Below, in pieces: positions 30,954 to 41,759 of a stretch of 64,000 bases of DNA (position 1 is the stretch's first letter; every line of letters starts with the position of its first letter). The position numbers were made by a program, and so were the translations under genes. Below the pieces are notes generated by a model. The model did no database searches, was not told the DNA's origin, and saw only the letters and a program-made list of their open reading frames with translations. Origin of the DNA: Carya illinoinensis (taxonomy: Eukaryota; Streptophyta; Magnoliopsida; Fagales; Juglandaceae); assembly GCF_018687715.1 (NCBI RefSeq), contig NC_056762.1, positions 45,377,520 to 45,441,519 on the forward strand, read 5' to 3'.

Positions 30954-33900
30954 ATGGCGCCCAATAATACCTCACGTTTTACTCGTTGGGGTTCTCATTC
31001 AACCCATTCAAAGGGGCCTTTAGGGTTCCTGCGGGTATGGATCCTCCCGAGATCCACGATGAGTCTCAATTCTTCCAGGGGTATCACTGGACCTTGGTGG
31101 TCAGTTTTGTAGACTTGAGGTCGTTTAGATATTCTTTTGGAGCACCTGACTCCACCAACTTTGAGCTCTGATGAATCGCCAAGGGGTTGTCGACTAGGAG
31201 GGCTTTGCCACGAAGGTGGCATTGTACCATTCGATGTTTACCAATGGACTGCAACTTCTTTTATACCGCCTTATCCAAGAAATTTTGGACTTTTTTCAAC
31301 TAGCTCTGTCGCAACTTCACCCCAATGCGTGGAGGGTTTTACTATGCAGCTGTGTCGTTTGGCGCATGGGCTTGGGACCCGCAAGTGAAGGTTACCCAGA
31401 CCTGACTACCAGAGAGTTCCTGTTCATGCATCGGGTGCTACATCTGGGTGGTAATCTGTACAGCTTCCGCTCTCTTCCAAAATACAAGGTTGCCTGTGAC
31501 ATCCCGTTTTTACGTGTATTTTCACTGAAAGAGCTTTTTAATTTAATTAATATATTAGTTCTTTTATTTTAAATTATTGTATTTTAAATTGATTTTATTT
31601 TATTTGATGTGGTGTTTAATTTATTTTAGTCGTTTTATGGTTTTAAAATCGTTTTCGTCGGATCAGTTTTTGGTCTCTGGAGATAAGGATTGAACCTCAT
31701 TTCTTTTCCCTCATCTTTTCTTTTTCTTTTTCTTTTTCTTTTTCTCATTTTTCCTTCTTTTCTTTTTTCTTCTTTTCTTTCTTCTTCCTCCTTGTTCCCG
31801 TGCGCGAACAGCTCTCTCTCTCTCCCATCGCCGTCCAGCTCTCCCACCCAAACCCACCGCCGCCGGCCGACGTGGCCGACACCACCCCCACCAATCAACT
31901 CTCTTCCGGCCGACGCACCATCCCACCAAAAACCAGCCTCATCCGAGCCGTCGTTAACCGCCTACATCCCATCTAAGCCGCACGGTTTTGAACCATTTCT
32001 GGCGCCGTCGCTCCACCTCCGGCCACCATCTTTTTACCACTTCTTCCCCTACCTCTTGCCGTCCTAACCCACCCAATTCCGGCCCCGATCCATTGCCGGA
32101 GCAGCTCCCATGAGCTCAACTCCGATCTGCCCCTTTTTGCACTTCCACCGTCGTTTCCACCGCCACCCACAGCCAAAACTCACTTCCATTAGCTTCATAA
32201 ACATATCTAGGCCATTTCCTATCAATTTCGTGTCTTGGTTTGTCCCCGTTCAAAAGTGGGTAATTTATAACCCACGGCCACAGTGTAAAATACACTGTTA
32301 TGTTGCTTTTTCTCTGCCGTTTGCAGCGTCGTGAGATTTCAAAAAATACCTTATAGCGCTGTAAGTATTTTTCAAACTCTATTTTAGATTTAAATATATT
32401 TTTGCTCTTACAATAATTATTTAACTGTTGGTTGGTTGATTCCGGACTGAGTCCGAGGAGTTCGGAGGTCGGATGGATTGAGGACGGAGTTACTTGGTTT
32501 TATTGTTTTGTGATTGGTTGGTTAATTGTGCCTTGAGGCGTGCATTGCGTGATGCATTCATGTGCATTTTATTTAATTGAGAAAATCCTGTTTTATTTGC
32601 GTAAATGGATTTTTGGGTGCGTGTGTATCACGACCCCAAGCCAAGATTGGGTATTATCTCGGTGGATCTCCTTTGGTCACTCGGGAGCGTAATATATTGA
32701 GTGACGTCCCCTGAGTTGTCGTTGGACAACAATGAGAGAGGGCGGGATGGTAACGCTCTCGTACCGACTCCGTGGTCCTTCACTGGCGATGGCTAGAGGA
32801 TGCTTGGCTACGTATGCGCGGGGTGCGGAATTGGGCATCGCTCGTTTAGGTGTCACACGCGTAGTCGTTACTTGCTGTGTGGCACAGGAGCCAGGGTGTG
32901 CGGATGACCCCTAGGGGAGGTCGTGGTGCATTCGGATTAATTGGTTATTGATTTGAGTTGGATTTGGGTCAAATGAGACTTTTGGCGTGAGTTGAAAAGT
33001 AATACGTTTTTGGGGCCAAATGGAATTTTTGGCGTGCGTGGAAAAATGTGTTTTATGGGTTATGTGCATTGCATTCTTTTATGCATATTGTTTGAATTTA
33101 ATATGCTTTTATCTATTAGCGTTTGGATCTTACTTACCTGCGGCACCATTTTTGGTACCGTAGATTTTGATGTAGAGATCGAAGAGGAGGAGAAGGCTGA
33201 GTTCGAGGAGGCGACTCCGCCGGAGTATTGATTTGGGAGTTTATGCTTTGTAGTTGGTTATGAAACAATATTTGTAGTTTGTAATATTTTATTATGTATG
33301 TTTTGATCGGCCTTGTATTAAACAAAGAAAAATTCTGGTACTTAGTTATATGACTTTGTTTATCTGCTGCGTGTTTTCTTTTGCACACTTGTTGCATGTA
33401 CACACACTTGGCACTTGGTGATAGGGTGGTGACCTGTGATGTCACCATCTGAACGTCTCGATTTTCCCGTGTCTGTACGTGGGATTCAGGGGCGTCACAT
33501 TGCCCACCTGGAGTCTCGTTTCTCTTGTGTAAAAGATTGGTTTAGGTGATTTTTTATTGTGGCAGGAAAAGGGTGAGAGTTTCCCATTGGGGAGGATGCC
33601 TGCCACGAGTTCCTTGTTCGCAATGTTTGGGGAGTCCTGCTCGACGACAAGGAAATTAGCTTGGACCTAATCGGGCAGGAGCAAGCTCGGTTGTAGGTAG
33701 TTTATGCTTGGGTGGAGGCATACTTAGAGGAGGTCCATTCTGATGCTCTACTGACCAGGACCAACATAGACCGGTTCTTGGTATCTCCAGATTGATCCCA
33801 CTTCATTAGGAGACGCCTCCTAGGAGCTCAATCTACTTTTTGGGGCCAAAGAGACCTCCCAATCCTCCGTTGGAGGGAAAGGGGAAGAAGCCTTGCATCA

Positions 33901-34180
33901 AGATAGAAGAGGGCTAGGAGTCATCAGGGTTGGGTAGCATTAGCAACAACTCCAAACCACAAAGGCAGCCTCTAGTAGGCTAGTCTTCTTGGGCTCCGTG
34001 CATGTTGAAGATCGCCGAGTAGGTTCGTGAATAACTGCATTCCTCGGGTGGTGTTGGCATTTCTCAGGCCAGACAATACCCCTTCCCATCACTGCCGGTG
34101 TTCCAATCTCCTATCCTACTGAGCAACGTGGCGCTAGTGAGAGTCCTTAGCCAAGGGATTCCCATGTCTTTGTTCCACTG
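30954..34180 (+). pseudogene. Gypsy-type transposon gene (Transposase_28/Gag-like), decayed and split by a solo LTR
   Basis: After ATG at 30954 (MAPNNTSRFT), the segment 31216-31494 reads LQLLLYRLIQEILDFFQLAL, then SQLHPNAWRVLLCSCVVWRM, then LTTREFLFMHRV. This is the 'putative gypsy type transposon' domain of plants, with its signature 'A-P-x-Q-L-x-P-N-A-W-R'. At 31494 a solo LTR interrupts it; the sequence resumes at 33505 as HLESRFSCVKDWF. A degenerate tail with frame changes continues to about 34180. The domain is known from large LTR elements; its exact role is unsettled. The gene has many stops. Confidence 0.65.
31495..33499. mobile_element. Solo LTR (2005 bp), family shared with 52649-54339
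   Basis: It begins TGTGACATCCCG and ends GGGGCGTCACA. The 5-bp duplication TTGCC flanks it (31490-31494 and 33500-33504). Removing it with one TTGCC restores the reading of the host gypsy-type gene (PKYKVA joined to HLESRF). Open frames inside come from CT- and GC-rich sequence and show no protein domain. The other copy shares many blocks: GACTGAGTCCGAGGAGT, TATCTCGGTGGA, TGGTCACTCGGGAG and GAGTGACGTCC. Confidence 0.85.
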
Positions 34181-34540
34181 ATGAATTGTGTATAATTTTA
34201 CTATTCCAAATAAAGCATTATCACAATTATGTAGTGTTAATAATTATATTTTTTTTATTAATTTTGAAATATATTATTTTTCTCACTTGACTTTGACTTT
34301 TACCTTGATTAGGAATTTTAGTGGGGAAGAATTGTAAAACTAATATGATGTTGATGTGTGTAGAAGACAGATTTCAGTTAAAAATAGCAGTGGCAAAGAA
34401 AGAGAAGCAAAAGCATGTGGAGGTGGCTATTATTCATAGGAGGTCGGAAGAAAGAAGAAGTCCTGAAAAGCAAACATGGAAACAAAAGAAAATAAAAGAA
34501 AGAAGAAAAAAAGAGAAGCAAACTAGTGCGGCAAAGGAAA

Positions 34541-35546
34541 AGATTAGTGGGAGGATGATTTGTTTGGATGTTCCTACTAGATGGAACCCCACATATTTGA
34601 TGTTGAGTTCTACTAAACAATACAAACCAACCTTTAAACAATATGTATTTGTAGATGAACAATTCATGAACCCCACTGGTGATGATTGGAAAAATACACA
34701 GATTTTTGTAGAGTTGCATTGAACACTTCTGGTTCTTTGTATGTGACGGCTAATGTATATTTTCAGCAACTCTGTACAATTGAAGATGCATTAAATTATA
34801 TGTGCATAAGCAATGATATTATCACTAGTACTATGAGCATAAATATGAAAAGTAAGTATGACAAGTATTGTGGTAGCACAAATAGGTTTAACTTGATAAT
34901 ATATGTTACTCTTTTGCTTGATCCACGATACAAAATGATGGCAATGAAGTTTTGGTTGAAAAAGTGCAAAAGGGATGAGTTGGCAGATAGGATAGAGGCT
35001 AAGGTCAATCTCCTTTTAGGCAGCTTGATCAAGTAATATAACACATTTCGTGTGACTAGTGAGGGGAGTTCTAATGTGGCTCAAGGGAGGTCAAGTACTA
35101 CTAATACAAACATTGGTAATGAGCCGGCATCGCCTCCGACTAAATTTGATATCATGTTCACCAAATACCTTGAGGAGCAATGTATTATAGAGTTTAGATC
35201 GGAGTTAGAAATGTATTTGTTTGAGATGTGTATAAAAAACTTGTTTGATTTTGATATCTTAGATTAATGGAGGGCTAATGCTGCCAATTATCCTATCATT
35301 GTTGAGATAGCACATGATGTGTTAGCCACCCCGGTCTATTTCCATTGTTGCCTTGGAGTCCGTATTTAGTACTGGAGGACGCATCTTGGATCCTTTTAAA
35401 AGTTCATTGCTTTGGAAACTGTTGAATCCCTCATTTGCACCCAAAATTGGTTAAGGACCAAACCAGTCGACATTCGGGAGTTAGAAGAATACGTACAGTC
35501 GATAGACCTTGAAGGCAAATTTATATATATGTTGGTTGAAGTTTGA
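34541..35546 (+). pseudogene. hAT transposase (RICESLEEPER-like), central and C-terminal part
   Basis: Pieces across frames: MICLDVPTRWNPTYLML, then ANVYFQQLCTIEDALN, then LLLDPRYKMMAMKFWLKK, then FRSELEMYLFE, WRANAANYPIIVEIAHDVL, and VESLICTQNWLR. They match the plant hAT order: catalytic-domain block with 'L-D-x-x-T-R-W-N-S-T', the 'L-D-P-R-Y-K' block, then the dimerisation block. A frame shift occurs near 34720, a stop near 35270, and the 'A-S-E-x-A-F-S' signature is damaged. The N-terminal BED finger is not seen. Known RICESLEEPER and DAYSLEEPER proteins are domesticated; this one is clearly broken. Confidence 0.85.
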
Positions 35547-36000
35547 AATCTTGTTTGTATTAATTTATTATCTATTTAAATTTTAACTCAATTTTTTAAT
35601 ATTTGTTTTAGATAATCATTTAGCTAGCTTCATCTTCAACCGAACATTGAATATCCAATCCAATTACACAAAAACACTTTTTCAAAGGCTTGGAAGTGTA
35701 AGTATATGTAAGTATGATATGCTCCTCTTACATGTGCTTGGAAGTCATATTCCTGTCTCCATTTTCACTCTCATTTGACAGTTTTTGTATTTTCTTTATG
35801 TAGAGTAAAGCAGGTCCAGTTTTAATTTCAGTTAATCCGTTCAAATAATTTCAGTAAACTATGTTGTTTGCACCGAGAGATTCACATAAACCCCAAATAC
35901 AATTTGCACTAGACAGAGGGATTCCAGCTTTTGTTGCCATGCTTGGAACTCATAGATCGACTCCCATTTCCTGCATTCGCATTTGACTTAGTTCACTGTA
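35547..36000. other. Sequence downstream of the hAT remnant, no gene
   Basis: AT-rich, may include the non-coding 3' end of the hAT element. No terminal repeat was identified. Confidence 0.4.
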
Positions 36001-36149
36001 ATTTAATAAAAATATTTTAATTATTTTCTTGGCAAAAAATATTTTAATTTGATATTTTATTAAATTAATGTAATTTAATAAAAATATTGTGATCATCTTA
36101 TAATATTATTATGAAACATATTATAAAAAATTAAATTTGAGTAGGTAAT

Positions 36150-36392
36150 TTATAAATTACTATTATTATTTATAAATAAAATAAAATCATTACAAATACT
36201 ATGCAATAATTGGTGGGACTCACATTTATCAAATCTCTAAAAAGTTAAAACCATCTCATTTCACTTCCTAGTCTAAACACATAAGATTTTCAAAAACCAT
36301 CTTATCTCATCTCAACTCAACAATTTCAATACTATTCACAAACTATCTCAACTCATCTCATTTGATCTCACTATCCAAACGAGCCAGTTTTC
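36150..36392. mobile_element. MITE of the GATGAGATGA family, reverse orientation
   Basis: Contains TGGTGGGACTCACATTTATC, CCATCTTATCTCATCTCAAC, CAACTCATCTCATTTGATCT and ends CTCACTATCCAAACGAGCC. The end AACTCATCTCA...CCAAACG is the reverse complement of the starts seen at 17270 and 38515. Confidence 0.6.
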
Positions 36393-36603
36393 AATGCTGG
36401 CTTCACTCTGGTGCTCACTTATCTCAATCGTGCATTGCTCCACTTTACTCATTAAACAGATGGGATTCCCTTTACCAATATGATGTGGTCTTTATTTGCA
36501 GATTTATCAATAAATCATCTGCATAGAAGTTTTAGACACTTATTATAATGAGATGATGAGAGGTGGGCAAATTATTTGTTTCATTTAGCTTTGTTGTGGC
36601 CCC

Positions 36604-36632
36604 GGGGAAGGGGGGGGGGGGGTGGGGGGTGT
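36604..36632 (+). repeat. Poly-G tract
   Basis: A run of about 13 G followed by T and six G after GGGGAA. It has the composition of a G-quadruplex former; nothing nearby suggests a role. Confidence 0.8.
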
Positions 36633-36639
36633 AAGGTTC

Positions 36640-37640
36640 TCTTGTGCCAATGCACAAATTCTTGGTTTTGGACGGTCTCTTAATTAATTATTATTTATAT
36701 TTACAGCTCTTAATATTCTTGGAATTTCAACATATCAAGAGTTTCAATGTGGTTGGTGTGAGATTAGAATATATGCTGAATGTGGCAACCTCTTGTGGTT
36801 TTAACTTATTTTTTCTTGTATTTAGATCTAGACCCTAACAAATATGCTGAATGGAAGACAATGCTACTGATTGTATAATTCATATATTGAAATTTTGTGT
36901 TTCTTAATGTAATGTATAAATATCAAATAATGTAATATGTAGTGAATTGCATTGTGTGTTGCATGCATTTAACATGATGAATATTATATTTTTTTTACAT
37001 GCATTTAGTTAAAAAGGTAATTAGTTTCTAACTTTAGTTATTTTTTACATAAAATCTAACTTTCCATATTGATATATTTTTATTATTATGGACAATGTTC
37101 AATGCATTAGTATTATGCTTTTCAACATGATTTCTTGAAATATAGGCTTTTAGATAAAAATAAAAAACATTATGCTTTTCAACACTACTTTAAAAAAAAA
37201 AAACAATTTAATAACATATAGGCTTTTGTTTTAAAAAATCGGGTACAGTTTGGAACCCAGATTTCTGGGTTTTTTATTTTTTTTTTATTTTTTAAATTTA
37301 ATAACATATACACTTTTGTTAAAAAAAAAAAAAAACTCGAGAACAGTTTGGAACTTGAATTTTTGGGTTTCAAAAACCCTATTTCATCCGAGTTTTGGCC
37401 TAGATTTAAAACCTAGGTTTTGGGCTTGGTATATCTAGGTACCCGGTTTGAAAATTGGATGAGCAGTCTGAGCACCACCAATGTAAGGGAAGTCTAATCT
37501 GACCCCCTAGGTAAAAAACTACCATCTTTCTGAACTACCATTCTCAGCTCCTAAATTCCCTCACCATGAGATCTCATTCTATGATTTTCAAGTAAATTTC
37601 TTATCATATTAGTCATTTGTTCTAACATGTCAGAGATTTT
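36640..37640. other. Intergenic DNA with internal duplications, no gene
   Basis: AATTTAATAACATATAGGC or AATTTAATAACATATACAC followed by TTTTGTT and an A-run occurs at 37204 and 37297, giving a short tandem repeat of about 93 bases. GGAACCCAGATTTCTGGG and GGAACTTGAATTTTTGGG are the matching parts. No coding sequence was recognised. Confidence 0.5.
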
Positions 37641-37774
37641 ATGAGTAGACTATTGTTGGTCATCCAATTGAAGCTGCATGGCCTCCTGCTGCCTCGGAGC
37701 ATTCGCTTGATGTGGCTTGAGAGCTATAACCCGAGTACCTTCCACCATGAGGATCTTTCCTCTCTGATACCAAT
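37640..37774 (-). pseudogene. Leader and start of an LTR-element Gag frame
   Basis: Directly inside the LTR at 37775-38159, the minus strand has TTGGTATCAGAGAGGAAAG, a primer-binding site complementary to initiator Met tRNA. A short frame MVEGTRVIALKPHQANAPRQ follows and soon stops. The remainder of the element is absent. Confidence 0.5.
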
Positions 37775-38159
37775 TGTTATGGGTTTTCTGGGATTCAAGA
37801 ATTACAAGTAACGAAAGGTAAAAAGAAAGACAATCAATAAGAACAAGCATGGAATGAAAAATCAACAACCACAATCTCGGATCATTTCGAGGATAATCCA
37901 GCCTCCAAAAGTATTTCATACAAGTTCGCAGATGGCTTTCCCTTACACTCTTGCGCCCTATTATACAACAGATTACAAAACACTCTGCATTATTAACATA
38001 TACAACACATTGCATTTTCTCATATACAAAAAATGTGCCACATCACTAAAATACTGAAACACATCATTTTCTAACTACCAACTACCTCACTTCTTGTCTA
38101 AGTAAAACACCCTTATTCATTTATATCTAATGCACTGTTTAACCCACTCAACTCCAACA
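37775..38159 (-). mobile_element. LTR of a truncated LTR retrotransposon
   Basis: On the minus strand it starts TGTTGGAGTTGAG (38159 downward) and ends CCCATAACA at 37775, directly followed by the Met-tRNA primer-binding site. TG...CA ends and the adjacent PBS support a 5' LTR of about 385 bp. The partner LTR was not found in the window. Confidence 0.6.
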
Positions 38160-38514
38160 CTTCACATCTCAACCATATTTCTTTAGAATTCCTTATTTCT
38201 TCTGTTCTCACTTGCAGTCTACCTTTACCCTTAACACTCTATTTCATGTGATATCTTGTTTAGTATTCTCTGTATTTTCTTCATAATGTATTTCCTCTTT
38301 CTCCACTTTCAGAGAAAAATAGTCTTAACTTTTTTTTTTTTCTATGGTCTCTATATTTTCTTCATAATGTATTTCATAATGCATCATCAAACCTAAAGTT
38401 ATTGCATGTTGCTGCCTCTATGGGTCTGATGGGAGAAGACGCACTCTGATAATGAAATGTGTTGGCCATTTGAAAAATAAAAAAGCAAGAGAGGGCTTGA
38501 GAGACAATAGTAAC

Positions 38515-38577
38515 CTGGTTTGGATGATGAGTTGGGTTGAGTTGAGATGAGTTGAAAGTTGAATAAAATATTATTAG
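38515..38577. mobile_element. Left part of a MITE split by the copia element
   Basis: GGTTTGGATGATGAGTTGGG and GTTGAAAGTTGAATAAAATA match the start of the copy at 17270. The sequence continues at 48473 beyond the copia insertion. The 5-bp duplication ATTAG marks the break on both sides. Confidence 0.8.
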
Positions 38578-38988
38578 TGTTAGAAAGCACAACGGAAAGT
38601 ACCTTAGGCTTAGCTTAAAGAAATGCTCCACAAGTTTCTCCAGCACGACAAAAACCAAGCGTTTTCTCTTAGTGGTAAAGTGTACTACGTAGTTATAAGA
38701 CTAGAGTAACACTTAAACAAATCCACAGCCTATAAACTATTTCAAGAGAGAACAAATGAGAGAGAGATTTTCACTATTATGATTGATGCACCAGAATCAA
38801 AAGGAGGGGGGCTATATATAACCCCCTTACACGGCTGGCCTTAAAGGCCAGCCTTCAATACGCTGGAAACGCATGGCTTAAAGCCATGCGTTTACCGGCT
38901 ATGTAACGCATGGCTTTAAGCCATGCATTATAACGCATGCATCCAAAAAGGGGGGGTCTGCCCGTGTGGGCGCCTCCTCCATTTAACA
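38578..38988 (-). repeat. 3' LTR of the copia element
   Basis: Minus-strand start TGTTAAATGGAGG and end GTGCTTTCTAACA. The first 160 bases of the LTR (high coordinates) contain three palindromes: 38833-38853, 38870-38890 and 38907-38927. They precede a TATATATA box (about 38812-38820). Confidence 0.93.
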
Positions 38989-39002
38989 TCTCCCACTCGC
39001 AC
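38989..39002 (-). other. Polypurine tract of the copia element
   Basis: Minus strand: GTGCGAGTGGGAGA immediately before the 3' LTR start TGTTAAATGG. This is the priming site for plus-strand DNA synthesis in LTR retrotransposons. Confidence 0.75.
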
Positions 39003-40059
39003 ACAGTGAGCATGACCCTAGGTCTGCATCTCTCTAATGTTCTCAATCTTGTTCACACAAGTAAATAGGCCGTGCGACCACCAAGCATATCTTTAGAAAG
39101 GTGGGAGTACATACACTAAATCTCTCCCAGAGAAGACTAGCATAGTAACATCCCTAAAGTGTCTGGTCATGTCCTAGACTCATTCGATCGCATCAAATCA
39201 AGCATTTTCGAAACCCTCTTGAGTTTAGAAAACTCAGAACAATGCTTGACTAACTCCAAGTCATTTCAATATGTTCACAACCTTAGTTGCTACCAGTATG
39301 TAGCGTCATAGTTTGACGTCAGCAAACACTATCGAAGATGCGATATTGAATAATCTTCCCTTTGCACTCATATCATTCAACTTTGGTCGAACCGCTTTCC
39401 CAGCAATGCCTCTTTAGACCGTATTAATCATAGTCATAGACAACATGCCAAAGTAGCAGACATCACAACCTCCATCTCGTGACATAGTCAAAAGTAAAGG
39501 ACACTTAAAAAATGAGACTCACACAATGATAAAGAGGGAAACATTTTACTCACTTACTCATTTGGTCGAATAAGCACATGTAGTATGAAATACATGCTAC
39601 GGTGGATTTCTCATTCTTAAAGAGCATATGTCTATATCAATACCGTACAGATCTTAGTCTAGCCGCTCCTTAAGCGTCTAACCGAAGTTCCTCTATTTGC
39701 TCGCCTCCAAGGCGTCAAAGAGGATCTCACATCTGGCTAACCACAGGCTACATATGTTGTGGGGTAACCCATGCATAGTCCTTTCATTGGACTTGATCTT
39801 AGCTCCCACTAAAACTGACATATCTTTGTGTCAACTAACTTATCCATTTGGACAAGTATCTTAGAACACAATGTCTCATCTCTACTCGCTTCTCAAGCAC
39901 TAGAGGCGATCGCTCGTGTGAGTGAGCTGATCTAAGCCTGTTGACATATCTTGTGTGTGAATTAGAAAGACAATACGATAAAGACAATAATTGAATCATA
40001 TTGTATTAATATCCCAAAGGAAAGGTTACATCTCAGTGTCATTTGAAACATAAAAACAT
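39003..40059 (-). other. 3' untranslated interior of the copia element
   Basis: About 1.05 kb between the end of pol and the polypurine tract. No frame is conserved and no protein domain is seen. This length of 3' interior is longer than in compact copia elements. Confidence 0.55.
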
Positions 40060-40410
40060 TTACAGTTTACGCAGTCTTAGATTCCTAACATGAGCCTCAA
40101 AGACATCTCTTGCTATGGGCTTCGTTAAGGGATCGGCAACCATGCGACTTGTAGAGAGGTGTTTCAGAACCACTTCCTTTTACGCTACCATGTCTCTGAT
40201 GTAGTGATATTTGATATCTATGTGTTTGGTTCTTCCATGGTACTTAGAGTCCTTAGCATATGCGAGAGCAGCCGTGCTATCGCAGAATATTGTCAGATCT
40301 GAAGAATCCGTGCCAATGTCTAAATGCTTGAGGAATCTTCGTAACCAAACAGCTTCTTGAACCGCTGTAGAACAAGCTATGTATTCTGCCTCCATGATGG
40401 ATAAAGCTAT

Positions 40411-41759
40411 ACAGGGTTTTTTGCCCAGATGACTAACACAAGAGGGGGGTGAATTGAGTTGTATTAAAAAAATAACAATTATAAATCAAATATATAATGT
40501 AAAATATAAACAAAATATGAAATAACAATAAATATAAAGAGTAAGGGTAAGAGAGAAGCAAACTCAGTATGTTAACGAGGTTCGGCCCCACTGCCTACGT
40601 CCTCGCCTCAAGCTACCCCTTGAGGATTCCCAAATTCACTATTCAACCTCCTTCAGGTGGAGATAGAAACCTATTACACCTTTGAACAACACCGCTACAA
40701 AAGATCTGTGTAGAACACCCTCTACACTTGCAATCACTTTACACGTGATGATTCAACTATTCCCCGTGTAGAATACTTTCTACACGCACAAGGGTTATAC
40801 ACACCCTTTTTCTGATACAAAAGCTGATAGCGGGTAGGTTATCAGAAAATACTTCTCAATGAGTGAAATAAGAACAATACAGCGCAAACTATATCTCTCA
40901 AAATGAACAAGGATTAAGGCTCAATGCTTAGAGAAGAGAGAATGAAAGTTTTGAATGAATGTTGTATGCTCTTGGTGTTGTAAATGTGAAGCTCTCAAAT
41001 GATCTATTTATAGGCATATGAGACTTCATATTCAAATTTAAAAAGATTCACATGTCAAAGACAACATCATTCACTTTTTCAAAAAATCAAACCTAATCTT
41101 TTACTTTTGGCATATGACAAAATGAGCACACTTTCCTTTTCAAAAAATTCAAACCTAATCTTTTACTTTTTGCATATGACAAAAGGAGCACACTTTCCTT
41201 TTCAAAAAATTCAAACCTAATCTTTTACTTTTTGTATATGACAAAATGAGCACACTTTACTTTTCAAATTTTTCAAACAAAATCATCTACCTTTTGTATA
41301 AGTCTAAAAAAACATCAATTACTTTTGAAAATATTCAAATAAAACATGCACATGTGAAAGATGACAATCAATCATCTTTAATATTTTCAAAGTTCAACCC
41401 TCTAATCAAGGCATGCACATGTAAAAGATGACAATCAATCATCTTTCAAAATTTTCAAATTTAATTTTCAAAAATATTCATGCACATGTGGAAAATGTAT
41501 TTTAATGATTTATGATAAAATATTAATTTTGAGCATTAATCCTAATTTTGAATTTTAAGAGATTTACAACATTACTCTATGACTTTAATGTGAACTTATT
41601 TCCTTCTTGCTCATGCTTGGTTATTTGATGTGCTTGATTCCATTGTGTGAACAACTTGAGCTTGAAACTCCTTTATTCTTTGAATTCATTTGTTATCATC
41701 AAAATCTATGTGTAGATTTATAATCACATGAAACTTGAAACCTTGGGTTCAACAGGGTT
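40411..41759. mobile_element. Unclassified 1.33 kb insertion with 8-bp target duplication
   Basis: ACAGGGTT at 40411-40418 is repeated at 41752-41759. Deleting 40419-41751 and one copy joins the copia RNase H frame exactly. The insert begins TTTTGCCCAGATGACTAACA and ends AAACCTTGGGTTCAA. It has GAGGGGGGTGAATTGAGTTG and ACGAGGTTCGGCCCCACTGC near the left end. No open frame longer than 61 codons exists. An 8-bp duplication is usual for hAT elements, but terminal inverted repeats are weak at best, so I leave the class open. Confidence 0.75.
41066..41290. repeat. 62-bp tandem repeat, about 3.5 copies
   Basis: CATATGACAAAATGAGCACA starts at 41111, recurs at 41173 and (as TATATGACAAAATGAGCACA) at 41235, each followed by CTTT.CTTTTCAAA and AATCTTTTACTTTTTG. 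A partial copy precedes. It lies inside the 1.33 kb insertion. Confidence 0.85.

Noticed and set aside
31690..32334. Open frames of 60-125 codons on both strands (Ser/Pro-rich and Lys/Arg-rich)
   Set aside because: They lie inside a solo LTR defined by a target duplication and reflect CT- and GC-rich composition.
38833..38927. Hairpins considered as a microRNA precursor
   Set aside because: Arms are only about 10 bases each with almost no loop, too short for a plant pre-miRNA; they are LTR sequence present in both copies.
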